Assembly: GCA_020056865.1 (NCBI GenBank)
Contig: JAGVGX010000179.1
Location: 1 to 7,526, forward strand
DNA length: 7,526 nucleotides
Direction: 5' to 3'
Source: Desulfobacterales bacterium
GTDB lineage: Bacteria; Desulfobacterota; Desulfobacteria; Desulfobacterales; BuS5
Shown here: one piece after another, positions 6,160 through 7,526 of the stretch
Numbering within the stretch: the stretch's first letter is position 1
Layout: each line of letters begins with the position of its first letter
Program-made: the position numbers and the translations under genes
Notes under the pieces: generated by a model
What the model was told of the DNA's origin: nothing
Databases searched by the model: none
Seen by the model: the letters and a program-made list of their open reading frames with translations, nothing else

Positions 6160-6174
6160 TTAACTATTAGTTAA
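6160..6174. promoter_or_regulatory. Perfect 15-nt palindrome next to the glycyl radical enzyme ribosome site (candidate operator)
   Basis: TTAACTATTAGTTAA has 7-bp arms around one central base and abuts the Shine-Dalgarno of the glycyl radical enzyme. A one-base centre suits a dimeric DNA-binding protein better than an RNA hairpin. No regulator gene is in the window, so the operator role is inference. Confidence 0.4.
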
Positions 6175-6200
6175 TAATTCGTAGCATATAGAATCATTGT

Positions 6201-6219
6201 AATATAATGACATAATGTC
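6201..6219 (-). promoter_or_regulatory. Candidate promoter region with GACATAATGTC palindrome
   Basis: In the 212-nt spacer before the glycyl radical enzyme, the minus strand has a -10-like TATATT (6201-6206). Just upstream, within what would be the spacer to -35, is a perfect 11-nt palindrome, GACATAATGTC (6209-6219). No good -35 box is found at 16-18 nt, so if it is a promoter it would need an activator. The spacer is long enough for the synthase operon to have its own promoter rather than relying on the cysteine desulfurase transcript. Confidence 0.25.
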
Positions 6220-6355
6220 GCACCCGTAATTCTTTTCCGGTTTTTTTGATCAGTTTTTCTCCAAAACACATTCCGTCAACAAAGAAACGGCCATGTATTT
6301 AAAAAAGATGCGTGCTGTTTTTTAGATTTTAATCTTTTGATTCAGTTATTTTAAT

Positions 6356-7513
6356 TTACTCTTTCCAAAACGGAGACATGTTTCTCAGTCGTTTTATAAT
6401 CCCTGGAATCCGTTCAAGAATATACCCTATGTCATCATCGGTATTGTACCTGCTCAGACTAAAACGGATAGAACCATGAACCGCAGTATACGGCACACCC
6501 ATAGCTCGAAGAACATGTGACGGTTCAAGAGAACCAGATGTACATGCCGACCCTGAAGACGCGCAGATACCATGTTCATTCAGCATTAATAAAATAGCCT
6601 CACCTTCTACATACTCAAAGCTTATATTTGTAGTCCCAGGCAACCGATTTTTTATGTCGCCGTTTACCAATGATCTGGGGATACACTTAAGTATTTCAGC
6701 TTCAAGCCGGTCTCTGAGCTTTTTTACATGAATGTTTTCATCTTCAAGGTGGTGCATGGCCAGTTCACACGCTTTCCCAAGACCAACGATCGAAGCCACA
6801 TTTTCTGTCCCCCCTCGCCTGCCTGCTTCCTGGTGGCCTCCGATCATAAAAGGGGAAAACCTCGTACCCCTGCGAATATAAAGCGCACCAACACCTTTGG
6901 GCGCATGTATTTTATGACCGGACAAAGATAACATATCAACATTTACTTTTCTTACATCAACCGGCACTTTTCCTATAGCCTGCACCGCATCCGTATGGAA
7001 AACAATATCTTTCTCCTTTAGAATGTCTGCAATCTCTTGGATAGGAAATATAACACCTGTTTCGTTATTAGCCCACATGACACTGACTACCGCCGTATCA
7101 TCTGTCAGGCTATCGGCAAGATAATCAAGATCAAGTTTGCCCTGCCTGTCAACAGGGACAAACGTTGCACGTATCCCCTTTTTCGTCAGATACTCGGCCA
7201 TATTTTTTACAGCAGGATGTTCAACCCTTGTTGTAATAATGTGTTTTTTTTGAGGTGCAGCGTTTATTACAGACATGATTGCTGTATTGTCGCTTTCCGT
7301 ACCGCAGCTTGTAAAAACAATCTCTTCAGGCTCTGCATGAATCATTGCTGCAACTTTCTGCCTAGCTTTTCTGATGTCATGTCCAACTTGTCCACCAAAA
7401 GTATGCATACTGGACGGATTCCCGTAGAAATCTGAAAAATATGGAAGCATTTCATTTAAAACAGCATCATCAACTCGGGTTGTGGCATTGTTATCAACAT
7501 ATACAGTTTTCAT
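6356..7513 (-). CDS. Cysteine desulfurase, NifS/IscS type
   Basis: A 385-residue PLP enzyme that removes sulfur from cysteine to form a protein persulfide for Fe-S cluster and other sulfur transfer. Family landmarks are VYVDNNATT (4-12), GNPSSMH (31-37), the catalytic His99 in VEHPAVK, WANNETG (147-153), HTDAVQAIGK (173-182) with Asp175 and Gln178 for PLP, and SLSGHKIHAPKGVGAL (196-211) with Lys201 as the Schiff-base lysine. The persulfide loop is SSGSACTSGSLEPSHVLRAMG (319-339) with Cys324. The lysine and cysteine positions are nearly those of Azotobacter NifS (Lys202, Cys325 as I recall), and TSGSLEPSHV is more NifS-like than IscS-like. The gene is complete; its ATG at 7513 has only a weak purine-rich site upstream and lies 13 nt from the window edge. 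It points the same way as the synthase operon but is 212 nt from it. It could serve the Fe-S clusters of the synthase and activase or supply sulfur to the PP-loop protein. Confidence 0.95.
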   Translation of the reverse strand: MKTVYVDNNATTRVDDAVLNEMLPYFSDFYGNPSSMHTFGGQVGHDIRKARQKVAAMIHAEPEEIVFTSCGTESDNTAIMSVINAAPQKKHIITTRVEHPAVKNMAEYLTKKGIRATFVPVDRQGKLDLDYLADSLTDDTAVVSVMWANNETGVIFPIQEIADILKEKDIVFHTDAVQAIGKVPVDVRKVNVDMLSLSGHKIHAPKGVGALYIRRGTRFSPFMIGGHQEAGRRGGTENVASIVGLGKACELAMHHLEDENIHVKKLRDRLEAEILKCIPRSLVNGDIKNRLPGTTNISFEYVEGEAILLMLNEHGICASSGSACTSGSLEPSHVLRAMGVPYTAVHGSIRFSLSRYNTDDDIGYILERIPGIIKRLRNMSPFWKE

Positions 7514-7526
7514 CTTTTTTCTCTTC

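Noticed and set aside
6270..6293. Possible sigma54 promoter (minus strand TGGCCG followed by a TTGA element) upstream of the synthase gene
   Set aside because: The GG is followed after 10 nt by GT instead of the required GC, so the -12 element is broken; the match is too poor to call.
6324..6335. AGATT/AATCT inverted repeat after the cysteine desulfurase as a terminator
   Set aside because: The arms are only 5 bp, the loop is 2 nt, and on the minus strand it is followed by A rather than T residues, so it cannot act as an intrinsic terminator.
7037..7435. 132-codon open frame on the plus strand
   Set aside because: It is antisense to the cysteine desulfurase, whose motifs run through the whole interval, and its Cys/Phe-rich composition is that of an antisense frame.

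Overview
All eight genes in this window lie on the minus strand, so transcription runs from high to low coordinates. I see no gene on the plus strand, and no RNA gene, mobile element or CRISPR array. The DNA is moderately AT-rich with strongly AT-rich spacers. An oxygen-sensitive glycyl radical enzyme sits with a four-cysteine (probable Fe-S) small subunit, a NifS-type cysteine desulfurase, a CoA-transferase and an acyl-CoA dehydrogenase. This suggests a strict anaerobe that degrades hydrocarbons or aromatics, most likely a sulfate-reducing deltaproteobacterium of the Desulfobacula/Desulfobacteraceae kind. That taxonomic reading is inference; no marker gene is present.

In order of transcription: a cysteine desulfurase (7513-6356); a 212-bp spacer with small palindromes and the perfect Shine-Dalgarno of the next gene; an 830-residue glycyl radical enzyme of the benzylsuccinate/alkylsuccinate synthase family (6143-3651); a 148-bp spacer with three inverted repeats; an 80-residue four-cysteine small subunit (3502-3260); two tandem paralogous flavin-binding split-barrel (PPOX-fold) proteins (3213-2812 and 2794-2378); a PP-loop ATP pyrophosphatase (2365-1544); a weak terminator-like hairpin; a family I acyl-CoA transferase (1484-222); and the first 56 codons of an acyl-CoA dehydrogenase running off the left edge (170-1).

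The likely logic is a fumarate-addition pathway. The glycyl radical enzyme would join a hydrocarbon or aromatic methyl compound to fumarate. The CoA-transferase would then activate the substituted succinate, and the dehydrogenase would start its beta-oxidation. The cysteine desulfurase could supply sulfur for Fe-S clusters of the small subunit and of the radical-SAM activase, which must be encoded elsewhere.

Several things set this cluster apart from the classic bss/bbs operons: the pair of PPOX-fold proteins and the PP-loop enzyme between the synthase and its downstream pathway; a single small subunit placed after the catalytic gene; no activase in the window; and a family I CoA-transferase (not BbsEF-type) whose expected catalytic glutamate reads as glycine. 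The substrate cannot be named from the sequence.
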